A stretch of 64,000 nt of DNA from Micromonospora sp. NBC_01796 (GCF_035917455.1 NZ_CP109078.1:1178001-1242000), one strand, 5' to 3'. Shown: positions 25,319 to 34,535, counted from the first letter of the stretch. The notes: generated by a model not told the origin, from the letters alone. Made by a program: numbers and translations.

Positions 25319-26509
25319 GTGAGCGACGCAGCGTCACTGCCGCCCGAACCGATTCCCGGGGCCCGCCTGCTCTTCTCGCTCGACCCCGCGATCACCCACC
25401 TCAACCATGGCTCCTTCGGCACCGTGCCGATCGTGGTCCAGCGCGCCCAGCAGCGGTTGCGCGACGAGACCGAGTCGAACCCGCAGCGGTTCTACACCCG
25501 TGGGCTGACCGACAGGATCGCCCACGCCCGCCGGTACCTGGCCACCTTCCTCGGCGCCTACCCGGAGGGCACGGCACTGGTCGGCAACGCCACCACCGGG
25601 GTCGCGGTGGTGTTGCAGTCGCTGGGTCTGGAGCCGGGTGACGAGGTGGTCAGCACCGACCACGGGTACGGCGCGGTCGCCTGGTCGGTCGAGCGGGAGT
25701 GCCGGCGTACGGGCGCGGTGGCCCGAACCCTGACCGTGCCGCTGGCCGCGACGGACGAGGAACTCGTCGAGATCATCCGGTCGGGTCTGCGGCCGGGGCG
25801 GACCAAGCTGCTGATCGTGGACCAGATCACCTCGCCCACCGCCCGTCTCTTCCCGGTCGCCGCGATCGTCTCGGTGGCCCGCGAACTCGGCATCCCGGTG
25901 CTGGTCGACGCCGCGCACGTGCCCGGCATGCTCCCGGTGGAGGTGGACCGGATCGGGGCCGACTTCTGGGTCGGCAACCTGCACAAGTGGGCGTACGCCC
26001 CACGCGGCACCGCCGCGTTGGTGGTGTCCCCACGGTGGCGGGCACGGATCGAACCGCTGGTCGTCTCCTGGGAGCAGGAGAACGGGTTCCCGCTCAACGT
26101 CGAGTACCAGGCGACGCTGGACTACTCCGCCTGGTTGGCCGCCCCGGTGGGTGTGTTCGCCCTGCGGAGCCTCGGTGTGGACCGGGTCAGGGCGTACAAC
26201 GCCGGGCTGGCCGCGTACGGGCAGCGGGTTGTGGGTGCGGCGCTCGGTCTGGGACCGGCCGTCCTGCCGGACCCCGGCGGACCGACGATGTCCATGCGTC
26301 TGGTTCCGTTGCCGGACGGTGTCGGCGCCACCCTGCCCGATGCGATCGCCCTGCGGCAGCTGGTCGCGGACACCCTCGCCACCGATGTTTTCCTCGCTCC
26401 GTGGAACGGTCGGGGGTGGTTGCGGCTCAGCGCCCAGGTCTACAACCGGGCCGAGGAGTACGACCGTCTCGCCGAGGCCCTGCCCGGTCTGCTCGCCGCC
26501 GCGCGCTGA
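25319..26509 (+). CDS. Class V aminotransferase-fold PLP enzyme (isopenicillin N epimerase-like)
   Basis: 396 aa. HLNHGSFGTVPIVVQRAQQRLRDE is the typical start. VGNATTGVAVVLQSL (phosphate loop), VVSTDHGYGAV, VDAAHVPGMLPVEVDRIGADFWVGNLHKWAYAPRGTAALVV (PLP Asp-Ala-Ala-His and the Schiff-base Lys in HKWAY) place it in the class V group closest to isopenicillin N epimerase-like and cysteine desulfurase-like proteins. The reaction is not certain. GTG at 25319. The 3' end overlaps the convergent M23 peptidase gene by about 83 bp. Confidence 0.88.
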   Translation: MSDAASLPPEPIPGARLLFSLDPAITHLNHGSFGTVPIVVQRAQQRLRDETESNPQRFYTRGLTDRIAHARRYLATFLGAYPEGTALVGNATTGVAVVLQSLGLEPGDEVVSTDHGYGAVAWSVERECRRTGAVARTLTVPLAATDEELVEIIRSGLRPGRTKLLIVDQITSPTARLFPVAAIVSVARELGIPVLVDAAHVPGMLPVEVDRIGADFWVGNLHKWAYAPRGTAALVVSPRWRARIEPLVVSWEQENGFPLNVEYQATLDYSAWLAAPVGVFALRSLGVDRVRAYNAGLAAYGQRVVGAALGLGPAVLPDPGGPTMSMRLVPLPDGVGATLPDAIALRQLVADTLATDVFLAPWNGRGWLRLSAQVYNRAEEYDRLAEALPGLLAAAR

Positions 26510-27065
26510 GCCGGCGAGCCCTCGGTCCGGCCCTCGGGCGGCGGTCGAGCACCGGCAGCAGCCGGACCCGGGCCAGGCCGAGCAGGGCGAGCGGGTCGAG
26601 GTACTGCTCGCCCCGGCGCAGGCCCCAGTGCAGGCAGGCCGGTGCGGGACAGCCGGGGTGGCCGGGAAGCAGGGTGCCGAGCGGATCCGAGGCGGCGAGC
26701 CGGTCACCGGTCTGCACCGACGGCTCGACCGGTTGGTAGGTGGTCCGCAGGCCGTCGGCGTGGGTGATGCTCACCAGTGGCGTGCCGGCGACCCGTCCGG
26801 CGAAGAGCACCACGCCGGCACCGGCCGCGCGGACCGGCGAGCCCGCGTTTCCCTCGAGGTCCACCCCACGATGCCCGGACTGCCACGGCAGCGGCGGCGG
26901 GTCGAACCGCCGGACCACCCGGGGTACGCCGGCCAGCGGCCACCGCCAGGCCGACCCGACCGGCACCCCTTCCGCCGCCGACGGGACCGGCGGTACGGCC
27001 GTCACCAGCGTTGCTGCCAGCGACAGCACCAGCAGGGCCAGGGCGGGGCGACGGTACGTCCTCAT
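26427..27065 (-). CDS. Secreted M23 family metallopeptidase-like protein
   Basis: 212 aa. Signal peptide in the first 36 residues (YRRPALALLVLSLAATLVTAVPPVPSAAEG). The LytM/M23 fold follows: WPLAGVPRVVRRFDPPPLPWQSGHRGVDLEGNAGSPVRAAGAGVVLFAGRVAGTPLVSITHADGLRTTYQPV. The first metal motif H-x3-D is present, but the second usual His-x-His reads CLHWGLR, so one ligand is Gly. It may be a degenerate, regulatory LytM protein. It corresponds by position to the M23 gene next to rpsB in other actinobacteria. ATG 27065 precedes the signal peptide. Confidence 0.83.
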   Translation of the reverse strand: MRTYRRPALALLVLSLAATLVTAVPPVPSAAEGVPVGSAWRWPLAGVPRVVRRFDPPPLPWQSGHRGVDLEGNAGSPVRAAGAGVVLFAGRVAGTPLVSITHADGLRTTYQPVEPSVQTGDRLAASDPLGTLLPGHPGCPAPACLHWGLRRGEQYLDPLALLGLARVRLLPVLDRRPRAGPRARRLSARRRADRAGPRRDGRTPRPGCRPGR

Positions 27066-27314
27066 GGCCGGCAGCGTGCCCGGCGACCCCGACCGGCGCA
27101 ACGGGTACGGGCCGGACCTGTGGACAACCGGACCGGCTGTGGAAAACGCCCGCCGAGCGGGTTGATCTGCTATGTGTCACCAACCACGGTGGAGGGTCGA
27201 TCGAAGGTCGGGACTTTGGTCCTGCCGCAGTGGGGTGTTCCGGCCCGCGCGGTGGGGTGGCGGCGCGGGAGATGGTGAGGGTGTCAAAAAGAGCTCCTAG
27301 CAGCGGAGGCAACG

Positions 27315-27920
27315 ATGACCACCATCAACAGCGGCGGCAAGGCTTCGGCGGCGATCCCGGCGCACGCCCTGGAACAGGCCCTCTCGCCGGGCCACATGCT
27401 CACCACCACCGCCGCCCGCGCCTTGGCGGTGCTCCGGATCAGCACCGGGTTCGTCTTCCTGTGGGCGTTCCTGGACAAGACCTTCGGCCTGGCGTACTCG
27501 ACCCCCACCGAGCGGGCCTGGATCAACGGTGGCTCGCCCACCAAGGGCTTCCTCTCCAACGTCGAGGTCGGGCCGATCCAGTCGATCGCCCACTCGATCG
27601 CCGGGACCTGGTGGGCCGACACGCTGTTCATGGCCGGGATGGCGGCCGTCGGCATCGCCCTGATCGCCGGGATCGGTCTGCGGGTGGCCGCCGGCTCCGG
27701 CGCGCTGATCATGGCGATGATGTGGCTGGCCGAGTTCCCCCTCGCCAGGTTCACCAGCGCCGGTGAGCCGTCGGGGTCGACCAACCCGATCACCGACTAC
27801 CACCTGATCTACGCCGTGGTCCTGGTTGTCCTCGCCGCCGCGTACGCCGGTCACACCTGGGGCCTCGGGCGGATCTGGGCCCGCCTGCCCTTTGTCCAGC
27901 GCAACCGCTGGATGCTCTGA
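27315..27920 (+). CDS. DoxX-like membrane protein
   Basis: 201 aa with four hydrophobic segments: ALAVLRISTGFVFLWAFLDKTFGL, WADTLFMAGMAAVGIALIAGIGL, GSGALIMAMMWLAEFPL and TDYHLIYAVVLVVLAAAYAGHTWGLGR. This matches the DoxX/TQO small-subunit-like family, which feeds electrons from reduced sulfur compounds or protects against oxidants. The molybdopterin oxidoreductase 118 bp downstream on the same strand makes a sulfur-oxidation pairing plausible. The ATG at 27315 follows AGCGGAGGC. Confidence 0.85.
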   Translation: MTTINSGGKASAAIPAHALEQALSPGHMLTTTAARALAVLRISTGFVFLWAFLDKTFGLAYSTPTERAWINGGSPTKGFLSNVEVGPIQSIAHSIAGTWWADTLFMAGMAAVGIALIAGIGLRVAAGSGALIMAMMWLAEFPLARFTSAGEPSGSTNPITDYHLIYAVVLVVLAAAYAGHTWGLGRIWARLPFVQRNRWML

Positions 27921-28037
27921 CCCGGCACCCGGGACACGTACGGATGACCGCCCCTGCTGAGTCAGACCCGACGGAACCTAGTCTTGGTCCGGTGCGCCCG
28001 CCCACAAACGCGGGCCCCGGACCGGGAAGGCCTACTG

Positions 28038-29159
28038 ATGACCAGGGTGAACGAGGTGAGCGGCCCACCACGGCTGGCTGAGCCGGGCGAGGGGATCAGC
28101 GCCGAGGAACTGCAACTGGCCGCCCGCAACCACGGGCTCCCGCTGGAGGCGCTGCGGTACGACGTGACACCGGTCGGTCTGCACTACCTGCTCACCCACT
28201 ATGACATTCCGGACACCAGTCCGGAGACCCACACGCTCACCATCGACGGTCTGGTGGACCAGCCCCTGATCCTCGACCTGGCCGAACTGAAGCGCCGCCC
28301 CCGGGTGACCCACCGGGTCACGATGGAGTGCGCCGGCAACGGGCGCGCACTGCTGGAGCCCCGCCCGGTGAGCCAACCCTGGCTGGTCGAGGCGGTCGGC
28401 ACCTCGGAGTGGACCGGCACCCCGCTGGCACCGCTGCTGCGTGAGGCCGGGCTGGCGGCGGACGCGGTGGACGTACTCTTCACCGGCGCCGATCACGGCG
28501 TGGAGCGCGGGGTGGAGCAGGACTACCAGCGCTCCCTCCCGGTGCCCGAGGCTCTGCGCGAGGACGTGCTGCTGGCGTACGAGATGAACGGTGCCCCGCT
28601 GCTGCCGCAGCACGGCTCCCCGCTGCGCCTGATCGTGCCGGGGTGGTACGGCATGGCACACGTGAAGTGGCTGCACCGGATCGAAGTGCTCGACCGGGAG
28701 TTCGACGGGTACCAGAACGCGGTCGCCTACCGGGTACACCAGGACGCCGACGATCCGGGCGTGCCGGTGTCCTGGATCGAGCCGAGGGCGTTGGTCCAGC
28801 CGCCCGGCTTCCCCGACTTCATGTCCCGGTCCCGCGCGCTGCGCCCCGGTACGGTCCCGCTGACCGGTCGGGCCTGGTCCGGCCACGCCCCGGTGACGAG
28901 CGTCGAGGTGACCGTCGACGGCGGCCTCACCTGGTCCCCGGCCACCCTGGAGGCGCCCGCCACCGGTACGGGGAGCACCCGCTGGGCCTGGGTCCGCTGG
29001 CGGTACGACTGGGACGCCGCCCCCGGCCGGTACACCCTGAGCGCTCGGGCTACCGACGCCTCGGGGCGTACGCAGCCGGTGGAGCAGCCGTGGAATCGGG
29101 GCGGGTTCGCCAACAACCTGGTGCAGCGGGTCGAGGTCGTCGTCGTCCTCGACGAGTGA
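28038..29159 (+). CDS. Molybdopterin-dependent sulfite oxidase family oxidoreductase
   Basis: 373 aa. VTPVGLHYLLTHYDIP, LTIDGLVDQPLILDLAELKRRPRVTHRVTMECAGNGR (the Cys that binds molybdenum), GTPLAPLLREAGLAADAVDVLFTGADHG, LLPQHGSPLRLIVPGWYGMAHVKWLHRIEV are the standard sulfite oxidase core. The C-terminal Ig-like dimerisation domain has VTVDGGLTWSPA and WNRGGFANNLVQRVEV. There is no Tat signal, so it is probably cytoplasmic. GGGAAGG precedes the ATG at 28038. It likely works with the DoxX-like protein. Confidence 0.9.
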   Translation: MTRVNEVSGPPRLAEPGEGISAEELQLAARNHGLPLEALRYDVTPVGLHYLLTHYDIPDTSPETHTLTIDGLVDQPLILDLAELKRRPRVTHRVTMECAGNGRALLEPRPVSQPWLVEAVGTSEWTGTPLAPLLREAGLAADAVDVLFTGADHGVERGVEQDYQRSLPVPEALREDVLLAYEMNGAPLLPQHGSPLRLIVPGWYGMAHVKWLHRIEVLDREFDGYQNAVAYRVHQDADDPGVPVSWIEPRALVQPPGFPDFMSRSRALRPGTVPLTGRAWSGHAPVTSVEVTVDGGLTWSPATLEAPATGTGSTRWAWVRWRYDWDAAPGRYTLSARATDASGRTQPVEQPWNRGGFANNLVQRVEVVVVLDE

Positions 29160-29165
29160 GCGGTT

Positions 29166-29197
29166 CGGGGGTCGGCCCGCCCTGCGACCGGCCCCCG
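29166..29197. terminator. Hairpin between convergent oxidoreductase and DUF2469 genes
   Basis: Stem CGGGGGTCGG / CCGGCCCCCG with one G-T wobble and a 12-nt loop, between stops at 29159 and 29232. Confidence 0.55.
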
Positions 29198-29231
29198 CCG
29201 TCAGCTCGCTGCCGTGCTCAGCTCAGTCAGC

Positions 29232-29555
29232 TCAGTTGCCGAAGCCGGAATCCGCTGGAAGGGAGATCTCCGGCTTTTCCAGCTCTTCGACGTTTACGTC
29301 CTTGAACGTCATGACCCGGACATTCTTCACGAAGCGCGCAGGTCGGTACATGTCCCAGACCCACGCGTCGTGCATCTCCACCTCGAAGTAGACCTCGCCG
29401 TCCGAGTTCCGCACGTGCAGGTCGACCTGATTGGCAAGATAGAACCGGCGCTCGGTCTCGACCACGTAGGAGAACTGGCGGACGATATCGCGGTACTCCC
29501 GGTAGAGCTGCAGTTCCATCTCGGTCTCGTACTTCTCGAGATCTTCCGCGCTCAT
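29232..29555 (-). CDS. DUF2469 family protein
   Basis: 107 aa, highly acidic and strongly conserved in actinobacteria: MSAEDLEKYETEMELQLYREYRDIVRQFSYVVETERRFYLANQVDLHVR, then YFEVEMHDAWVWDMYRPARFVKNVRVMTFKDVNVEEL. Function unknown; it always travels with rnhB. The ATG overlaps the rnhB stop by 4 nt, so it closes the rpsP-rplS-lepB-rnhB transcript. In related genomes yraN follows next; here the strand switches. Confidence 0.94.
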   Translation of the reverse strand: MSAEDLEKYETEMELQLYREYRDIVRQFSYVVETERRFYLANQVDLHVRNSDGEVYFEVEMHDAWVWDMYRPARFVKNVRVMTFKDVNVEELEKPEISLPADSGFGN

Positions 29556-30364
29556 CGCACTCCGCCTTCCATGGCCACATCTTCCCCCACCGACGCTGGC
29601 GGCCGAGGCTGCTCCCCCAACGCCACGCCGACGGTACCCCCTGGCGGGGTCGTCCGCTTCCTCGACTCATCCCCACCCACCCGCACCGGGCGCCGGGACC
29701 GTGGTGGGCGCCCGGCCCGACCCGAGATCGACGCCACGTTCACGTACGAGAAGCGATGCTCCTCGCACGGGCCGTGACGCTCCAGCGCGGCCGTGTGCTC
29801 CGGCGTGATGTAGCCCTTGTGCTCGGCGAACCCGTATCCGGGATACCGGCCGTCCAGCTCCACCATGATCCGGTCCCGGGTGACCTTGGCCAGCACGCTC
29901 GCGGCGGCGACACAGGCCGCGACCTGGTCACCCTTCCACACGGCGAGCCCCGGCACACCGAGGCCGTCCACCCCGAACCCGTCGGTGAGGACGTACTCCG
30001 GTCGGGTGGACAGCGACGCCAGCGCCCGGCGCATCGCCGCCAGGTTGCAGACGTGCAGCCCGCGCGCGTCGACCTCGTCGGCCGGGATGACCACCACGGC
30101 GTACGCCAGGGCCTGGTCGACCACGGCCCGGTAGACGCGTTCGCGGGCGGCCGGGGTGAGCAGCTTCGAGTCGGCCAGCTCGTCGATCTCGCCGCGCCGC
30201 CCCTCGGGCAGTACAGCCGCGGCGGCCACCAGCGGGCCCGCACAGGCGCCCCTGCCGGCCTCGTCCGCCCCGGCGACGTGACGGAAGCCCCGCCGCTGCA
30301 GGGCGCGCTCCAGCGCGTACAGGCCGCCCTCGCGGCGGACCACGGTGCGCGGCGGGGTCAGCAC
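29552..30364 (-). CDS. rnhB: Ribonuclease HII
   Basis: 270 aa. Catalytic acids are in VAGADEAGRGACAGPLVAAAAVLPEG (D-E) and further Asp at LADSKLLTPAARERVYRAV and YVLTDGFGVDGLGVPG; VAACVAAASVLAKVTRDRIM and YGFAEHKGYITPEHTAALERHGPCEEHRFSYVNV are family-conserved. It removes RNA from RNA/DNA hybrids and single ribonucleotides. There is an Arg/Pro-rich C-terminal extension of about 50 residues. The GTG start shares one base with the stop of the upstream Nudix gene. Confidence 0.94.
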   Translation of the reverse strand: MLTPPRTVVRREGGLYALERALQRRGFRHVAGADEAGRGACAGPLVAAAAVLPEGRRGEIDELADSKLLTPAARERVYRAVVDQALAYAVVVIPADEVDARGLHVCNLAAMRRALASLSTRPEYVLTDGFGVDGLGVPGLAVWKGDQVAACVAAASVLAKVTRDRIMVELDGRYPGYGFAEHKGYITPEHTAALERHGPCEEHRFSYVNVASISGRAGRPPRSRRPVRVGGDESRKRTTPPGGTVGVALGEQPRPPASVGEDVAMEGGVR

Positions 30365-30834
30365 TACCGCTCACCGCCCAGCAGGCGGCCCAGCAGGGCG
30401 GGCAGCTCGGTCGGATAGAACCGGTCGGCGGTGGCCTCGAGCTCGGCCACCGACCACCACCGGTGTTCGTCGATGCTGTCCCGCTCGATCTGGTCGAAAC
30501 CGGCCGTGTCCACCTCGAAGGCCAGCTCGGCCGGCACCCGGACCAGGAAGAACTCCTGTTCCTGGCGGTACCACCGGCCGCCGAACGGGAACTCGGTGAC
30601 CTCCTGCCAGACCGGCTCGCCGACCTGGTCCACGCTCAGCCGCAACCCGGTCTCCTCGGCCAGCTCGCGGACCGCGCCGTCGGCCGGGGACTCACCGGGG
30701 TCCAGACCGCCACCGGGGGTGAACCAGTAACGGTGGTCCGGCCGCGCCGGATCCCAGCCCCGGAACAGCAGCACCCGGTCGGCGCCGTCGAGCAGCAGCA
30801 CCCTGGCTGCCCGGCGAGGGGTGAAGACGGTCAC
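30364..30834 (-). CDS. Nudix hydrolase
   Basis: 156 aa. The Nudix box is complete: GGGLDPGESPADGAVRELAEETGL (G-x5-E-x7-REL-x-EE-x-G). It follows RVLLLDGADRVLLFRGWDPARPDHRYWFTPGG. Nudix enzymes hydrolyse nucleoside diphosphates linked to another moiety; the substrate is not predictable. Its position between lepB and rnhB is conserved in actinobacteria. The stop overlaps the rnhB GTG by one base. Confidence 0.93.
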   Translation of the reverse strand: MTVFTPRRAARVLLLDGADRVLLFRGWDPARPDHRYWFTPGGGLDPGESPADGAVRELAEETGLRLSVDQVGEPVWQEVTEFPFGGRWYRQEQEFFLVRVPAELAFEVDTAGFDQIERDSIDEHRWWSVAELEATADRFYPTELPALLGRLLGGER

Positions 30835-30918
30835 CGGCTCAGCCTAGACGCGCCCGGTCCGCCCGAATACGGGCGGCCGGGGCGGAAGACGACGGATCGG
30901 GGACCGCACGGTCGGGTG

Positions 30919-31575
30919 TTACGAATTGGGGACCCCGTCGTACGAGTCCGGCACCGACAGCCACTTGGCCCGGTCCAGCGGCCAGAAGACGGTAAAGGCC
31001 CGCCCGACCACGGAGTCCACGGGGATGGTGGCCAGGTTGATGTCCCCGTCGGGGTTGCCGGCCTTGGACTGCTCCCAGTGCTCCAGCGAGTCGCCGGAGG
31101 CCGACCGGTGGTCGCCCATCACCCAGAGCCGCCCCTTCGGCACGGTGATGTCGAACTCCTCGTCGGCGGCCGGGTCCCGGACCCCGTTCTCGGTGAAGAT
31201 GTACGGCTCGTCCAGCGAGTGCCCGTTGATCATCAGCCGGTCCTGCGGGTCGCAGCAGACGATGTGGTCGCCGCCGACGCCGATGACCCGCTTGATGAAG
31301 TCCTCGCCGTCGGGGTTGTTGCTCCACTCGAACGGCGCCCGGAAGACCAGGACCTCGCCCCGGTGCGGCTCGCGGAAGTCGTAGACCAGCTTGTTGACGA
31401 GCACCCGGTCGTTGATGTCCAGGGTGTGCTGCATCGACGGTGAGGGGATGTAGAAGGTCTGCAGCACGAATGCCCGGACCAGGACCGCGACCAGCACGGC
31501 CACGCCCAGCAGGATCGGAAGTTCCCGCCAGAAGGAATTACGCGGCTTCGGCTTGTCGGTCTGCTCGTCAATCAC
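30919..31575 (-). CDS. lepB: Signal peptidase I (second copy)
   Basis: 218 aa. One N-terminal transmembrane helix (LPILLGVAVLVAVLVRAFVLQTFYI), catalytic Ser in PSPSMQHTLDINDRVLVNK, catalytic Lys in EDFIKRVIGVGGDHIVC, then GRLWVMGDHRSASGDS and VVGRAFTVFWPLDRAKWL. It removes signal peptides from exported preproteins. GTG start forms a GTGA junction with the stop of the upstream lepB gene, so the two peptidases are translated together. Confidence 0.93.
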   Translation of the reverse strand: MIDEQTDKPKPRNSFWRELPILLGVAVLVAVLVRAFVLQTFYIPSPSMQHTLDINDRVLVNKLVYDFREPHRGEVLVFRAPFEWSNNPDGEDFIKRVIGVGGDHIVCCDPQDRLMINGHSLDEPYIFTENGVRDPAADEEFDITVPKGRLWVMGDHRSASGDSLEHWEQSKAGNPDGDINLATIPVDSVVGRAFTVFWPLDRAKWLSVPDSYDGVPNS

Positions 31576-32456
31576 GGGTGGAGCCTACGATGCCGAGCTG
31601 GGAGCCAACGCCGGGAACTCGCGGAAATGAACAACGGCCCCAGAATCGGCAGCACGACCGCAAGTCCGGCACCGCCGTCCGATGTGACCGGGGTACGCGT
31701 TCCGGCCGGCGCGGCGACGACCTCCGGCAGCTTCTCGAAGGTCTCCGGCACCGACAGCGAGTCCCAGCGGGCGTACGGCCAGACGACCACGAAGGCCCGG
31801 CCGATCACGTTGTCGATCGGCACCGGGCCCTGGCACCGGGCGTCCTGGGAGACGAGCCGGTGGTCACCCATCACGAAGAGCTGGCCCGCCGGGACCACCA
31901 CCTCGTCGAACCGTCGGGAGCGGCACTCCCGGGGGTCGGGCGGGATGTCCAGGGGCGAGTCCTGCAACACGTAGGTCTCGTCGAGCGGGACGTCGTTGAC
32001 GGTCACCCGGCCCTGCTCGTCACAGCACTTCACCCGGTCGCCGGGAACCCCGACCACCCGCTTGATGAAGTCCTTCTCACCGGGGCGGCTCACCCCGACC
32101 AGGTCGCCGACGGTCCGTCCCAGCTTGCCGACAAAACCCGGCTCGGGTTCGTCGCTCTGCTGTGGCGCCCAGCGGTCGGTCCCCCGGAACACGACAACCT
32201 CGCCCCGGACCGGGTCACGCATGTCGTAGACGACCTTGTTGACCAGCACCCGATCGCCGATCAGCAGGGTGTCCTCCATGGACCCGGAGGGGATGAAGAA
32301 CGCCTGGAGCAGGAAACTGCGGATCAGTACGGCAAGGCAGAAGGCGACCACGAGGAGCAGCGGCAATTCCTGCCAGAGCGGCATCTGCTTGCGGGCACGG
32401 CGGACCCGTCGGCGCCAGGGCTCGACGTCGTCCTGTTCATCCACGCTACGTACCAC
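31572..32456 (-). CDS. lepB: Signal peptidase I (first copy)
   Basis: 294 aa. N-terminal helix LPLLLVVAFCLAVLIRSFLLQAFFI, Ser in PSGSMEDTLLIGDRVLVNKVVYD, Lys in KDFIKRVVGVPGDRVKC, and LFVMGDHRLVSQDARCQGPV, VIGRAFVVVWPYARWDSL. Unlike its neighbour it has a second, C-terminal hydrophobic segment (GGAGLAVVLPILGPLFISA), so both ends are membrane-embedded. Duplicate lepB genes after rplS are usual in this group. There is no clear start signal apart from the frame; the rplS terminator-like hairpin lies just upstream. Confidence 0.92.
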   Translation of the reverse strand: MVRSVDEQDDVEPWRRRVRRARKQMPLWQELPLLLVVAFCLAVLIRSFLLQAFFIPSGSMEDTLLIGDRVLVNKVVYDMRDPVRGEVVVFRGTDRWAPQQSDEPEPGFVGKLGRTVGDLVGVSRPGEKDFIKRVVGVPGDRVKCCDEQGRVTVNDVPLDETYVLQDSPLDIPPDPRECRSRRFDEVVVPAGQLFVMGDHRLVSQDARCQGPVPIDNVIGRAFVVVWPYARWDSLSVPETFEKLPEVVAAPAGTRTPVTSDGGAGLAVVLPILGPLFISASSRRWLPARHRRLHP

Positions 32457-32480
32457 GCAACTCCCCGGTCCCGAGATACA

Positions 32481-32525
32481 GCACTACCGCCCGGTCGAGC
32501 CGAAGTCGGCCCCGGGCGGTAGTGC
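32481..32525 (-). terminator. 14-bp stem hairpin between rplS and lepB
   Basis: Perfect arms GCACTACCGCCCGG / CCGGGCGGTAGTGC with a 17-nt loop, 124 bp past the rplS stop. It probably attenuates readthrough from the ribosomal operon into lepB. Confidence 0.7.
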
Positions 32526-32648
32526 GGACGCGTCCCGACCCACGACAACCGTCGCGGTCGGACGTTGCGCTTCTGCCCGTGCCGGCCAGCGTAGTCCCCG
32601 CCGGCCAGGACGGCACGCCCCCACGACCGGGGGCGATGCCGGACCGGG

Positions 32649-33005
32649 TCAGCTGGACTGCTTCTCGCGCTTCTCCTTGATCTTCGCCTTCTTGCCGCGA
32701 AGCTCACGGAGGTAGTAGAGCTTGGCCCGGCGGACGTCACCGCGGGTCACGACCTCGATCCGGTCGAGCGCCGGGCTGTTGATCGGGTAGGTCCGCTCCA
32801 CGCCGACACCGAAGCTGACCTTGCGGACGGAGAAGGTCTCCTGCAGGCCACCGCCCTGGCGACGGATGACCACGCCCTGGAAGATCTGGACGCGGGAACG
32901 GTTGCCCTCGATGACTCGGGCGTGCACCTTGACGGTGTCACCGGCGCGGAAGGCTGGGGTGTCGGTCCGCTGCGACTGGGCGTCAAGGGCGTCCAGGGTG
33001 TTCAT
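32649..33005 (-). CDS. rplS: 50S ribosomal protein L19
   Basis: 118 aa. [113 protein letters not shown] is the complete L19 sequence, with the basic C-terminus. It lies at the interface of the two ribosomal subunits. The ATG at 33005 is the conserved start; the frame is open upstream but not L19. Confidence 0.98.
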   Translation of the reverse strand: MNTLDALDAQSQRTDTPAFRAGDTVKVHARVIEGNRSRVQIFQGVVIRRQGGGLQETFSVRKVSFGVGVERTYPINSPALDRIEVVTRGDVRRAKLYYLRELRGKKAKIKEKREKQSS

Positions 33006-33127
33006 CGCTGCATCCTCGTAAGGCTCACGGCGCACCGGGGTCGGCGCGCGGATTGGGTGATACTGATCCCCGCACGAACCGGAGATCCTCGTAGCCGCCC
33101 GCGGCGCGGGTGACCACGGCAACCCCC

Positions 33128-33904
33128 CTACTTTGCCATATCGGCGGGCGGCACCTGAAATCCGGCTCCGCGCAGGGTGGCCACGTCACGTTTGTCCAGT
33201 TGCTCGGGCGGCAGTACGGCCAGCAGGTCCGGTCGGCGGTCGGCCGTACGGAGCAGGGCCTCGTCGCGCCGCCAGCGGGCGATCCGGCCGTGGTCACCGG
33301 AGCGCAGAATCTCCGGTACGTCCTGCTCCCGCCAGCTCGGCGGCTTGGTGTAGACCGGCGCCTCCAGCAGCCCGTGCGCGTGCGACTCCTCGTCCAGGGA
33401 GTTCGCGTTGCCGAGGACGCCGGGCAGCAACCGGGTGATCGCCTCCAGCATCACGATCACCGCCACCTCGCCGCCGAAGAGCACGTAGTCGCCGAGCGAG
33501 ATCTCGGTGACCGGCATCCGGGTCTCGGCGTGTGCCAGCACCCGTTGGTCGATGCCCTCGTACCGGCCACAGGCGAAGATCAGATGCGGTTCGGCGGCCA
33601 GCTCGTGGGCGAGCGCCTGGGTGAACGGCACCCCGGCCGGGCTCGGCACCAGCAGTCGCGGCGGGGGCGTGTCACCGGCCGGGACCAGGGCGTCGAGCGC
33701 CTCACCCCACGGCTCCGGCCGCATGACCATGCCCGGACCGCCGCCGTACGGTGTGTCGTCGACGGTCCGGTGCACGTCGTGCGTCCAGGTGCGCAGATCG
33801 TGTACGCCCAGTTCGAGCACCCCACCCGCCCGCGCCTTGCCGATCAGGGAGAGATCCAGGGGCGAGAAGTACTCGGGGAAGATGGAAACCACGTCGACGC
33901 GCAT
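33128..33904 (-). CDS. trmD: tRNA (guanine37-N1)-methyltransferase
   Basis: 258 aa SPOUT methyltransferase: [59 protein letters not shown] (knot, S-adenosylmethionine loop), [33 protein letters not shown], and [36 protein letters not shown]. It methylates G37 next to the anticodon to prevent frameshifting. ATG 33904 preferred over a GTG 9 nt upstream. Standard place between rimM and rplS. Confidence 0.97.
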   Translation of the reverse strand: MRVDVVSIFPEYFSPLDLSLIGKARAGGVLELGVHDLRTWTHDVHRTVDDTPYGGGPGMVMRPEPWGEALDALVPAGDTPPPRLLVPSPAGVPFTQALAHELAAEPHLIFACGRYEGIDQRVLAHAETRMPVTEISLGDYVLFGGEVAVIVMLEAITRLLPGVLGNANSLDEESHAHGLLEAPVYTKPPSWREQDVPEILRSGDHGRIARWRRDEALLRTADRRPDLLAVLPPEQLDKRDVATLRGAGFQVPPADMAK

Positions 33905-33959
33905 GCCACTCACACTCAGCTCGGGGGACCAACCGGTCGGAACTCGGAAGACCGACCGG

Positions 33960-34535
33960 TCAGAGGTCGAAGAGGCCAGCGGGAGCGTCGACCACTACCC
34001 GGCCGGCGGCCAGGTCCACCTCGGGCACGATCGCCTTGACGAACGGCACCAGCGCGACCCCGCCCTCGGGTCGGCGGAGTACCAGCAGGTCGGCGGCGGG
34101 TGCGTGGTCGATCCGGGTCACCTCGCCGAGCGGTTCACCGGTCGGGCTGACCGCGGCGAGGCCGACCAACTGGTGGTCGTTGAACTCGTCCGGGTCGCTC
34201 GGCGGGGGCACGTCGGCGCTGTCCACCCAGAGCAGGGTGCCGCGCAGCACCTCGGCGAGATCCCGGTCGTAGAAGCCCTCGAAGAGGACCAGGGGACGGC
34301 CCTGGTGCCAGCGGACCGTCTCGACGGTCAGCGACTCCGGCACCCGTACCGGCTCGCCCTGGTCGGTCACCGGTGCCGGGCCGACGGGGACGGGTGCGTT
34401 GGCAGGTGCCGTCGGGTCGGCGCGAAACACCGACCCGACAGCGAACCGTGCCTCGGGTTCGTCGGTCCGCACCTCCACGGTGACCTCACCGTGGACACCG
34501 TGCGGCCGCCCGATCCGGCCAACGATCAGGAGCAT
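33960..34535 (-). CDS. rimM: Ribosome maturation factor RimM
   Basis: 191 aa. N-terminal RimM barrel [37 protein letters not shown] and [24 protein letters not shown], then PRC-barrel domain [32 protein letters not shown]...[30 protein letters not shown]. It assists 30S maturation by binding S19. The ATG overlaps the khpA TGA by one base. Confidence 0.97.
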   Translation of the reverse strand: MLLIVGRIGRPHGVHGEVTVEVRTDEPEARFAVGSVFRADPTAPANAPVPVGPAPVTDQGEPVRVPESLTVETVRWHQGRPLVLFEGFYDRDLAEVLRGTLLWVDSADVPPPSDPDEFNDHQLVGLAAVSPTGEPLGEVTRIDHAPAADLLVLRRPEGGVALVPFVKAIVPEVDLAAGRVVVDAPAGLFDL

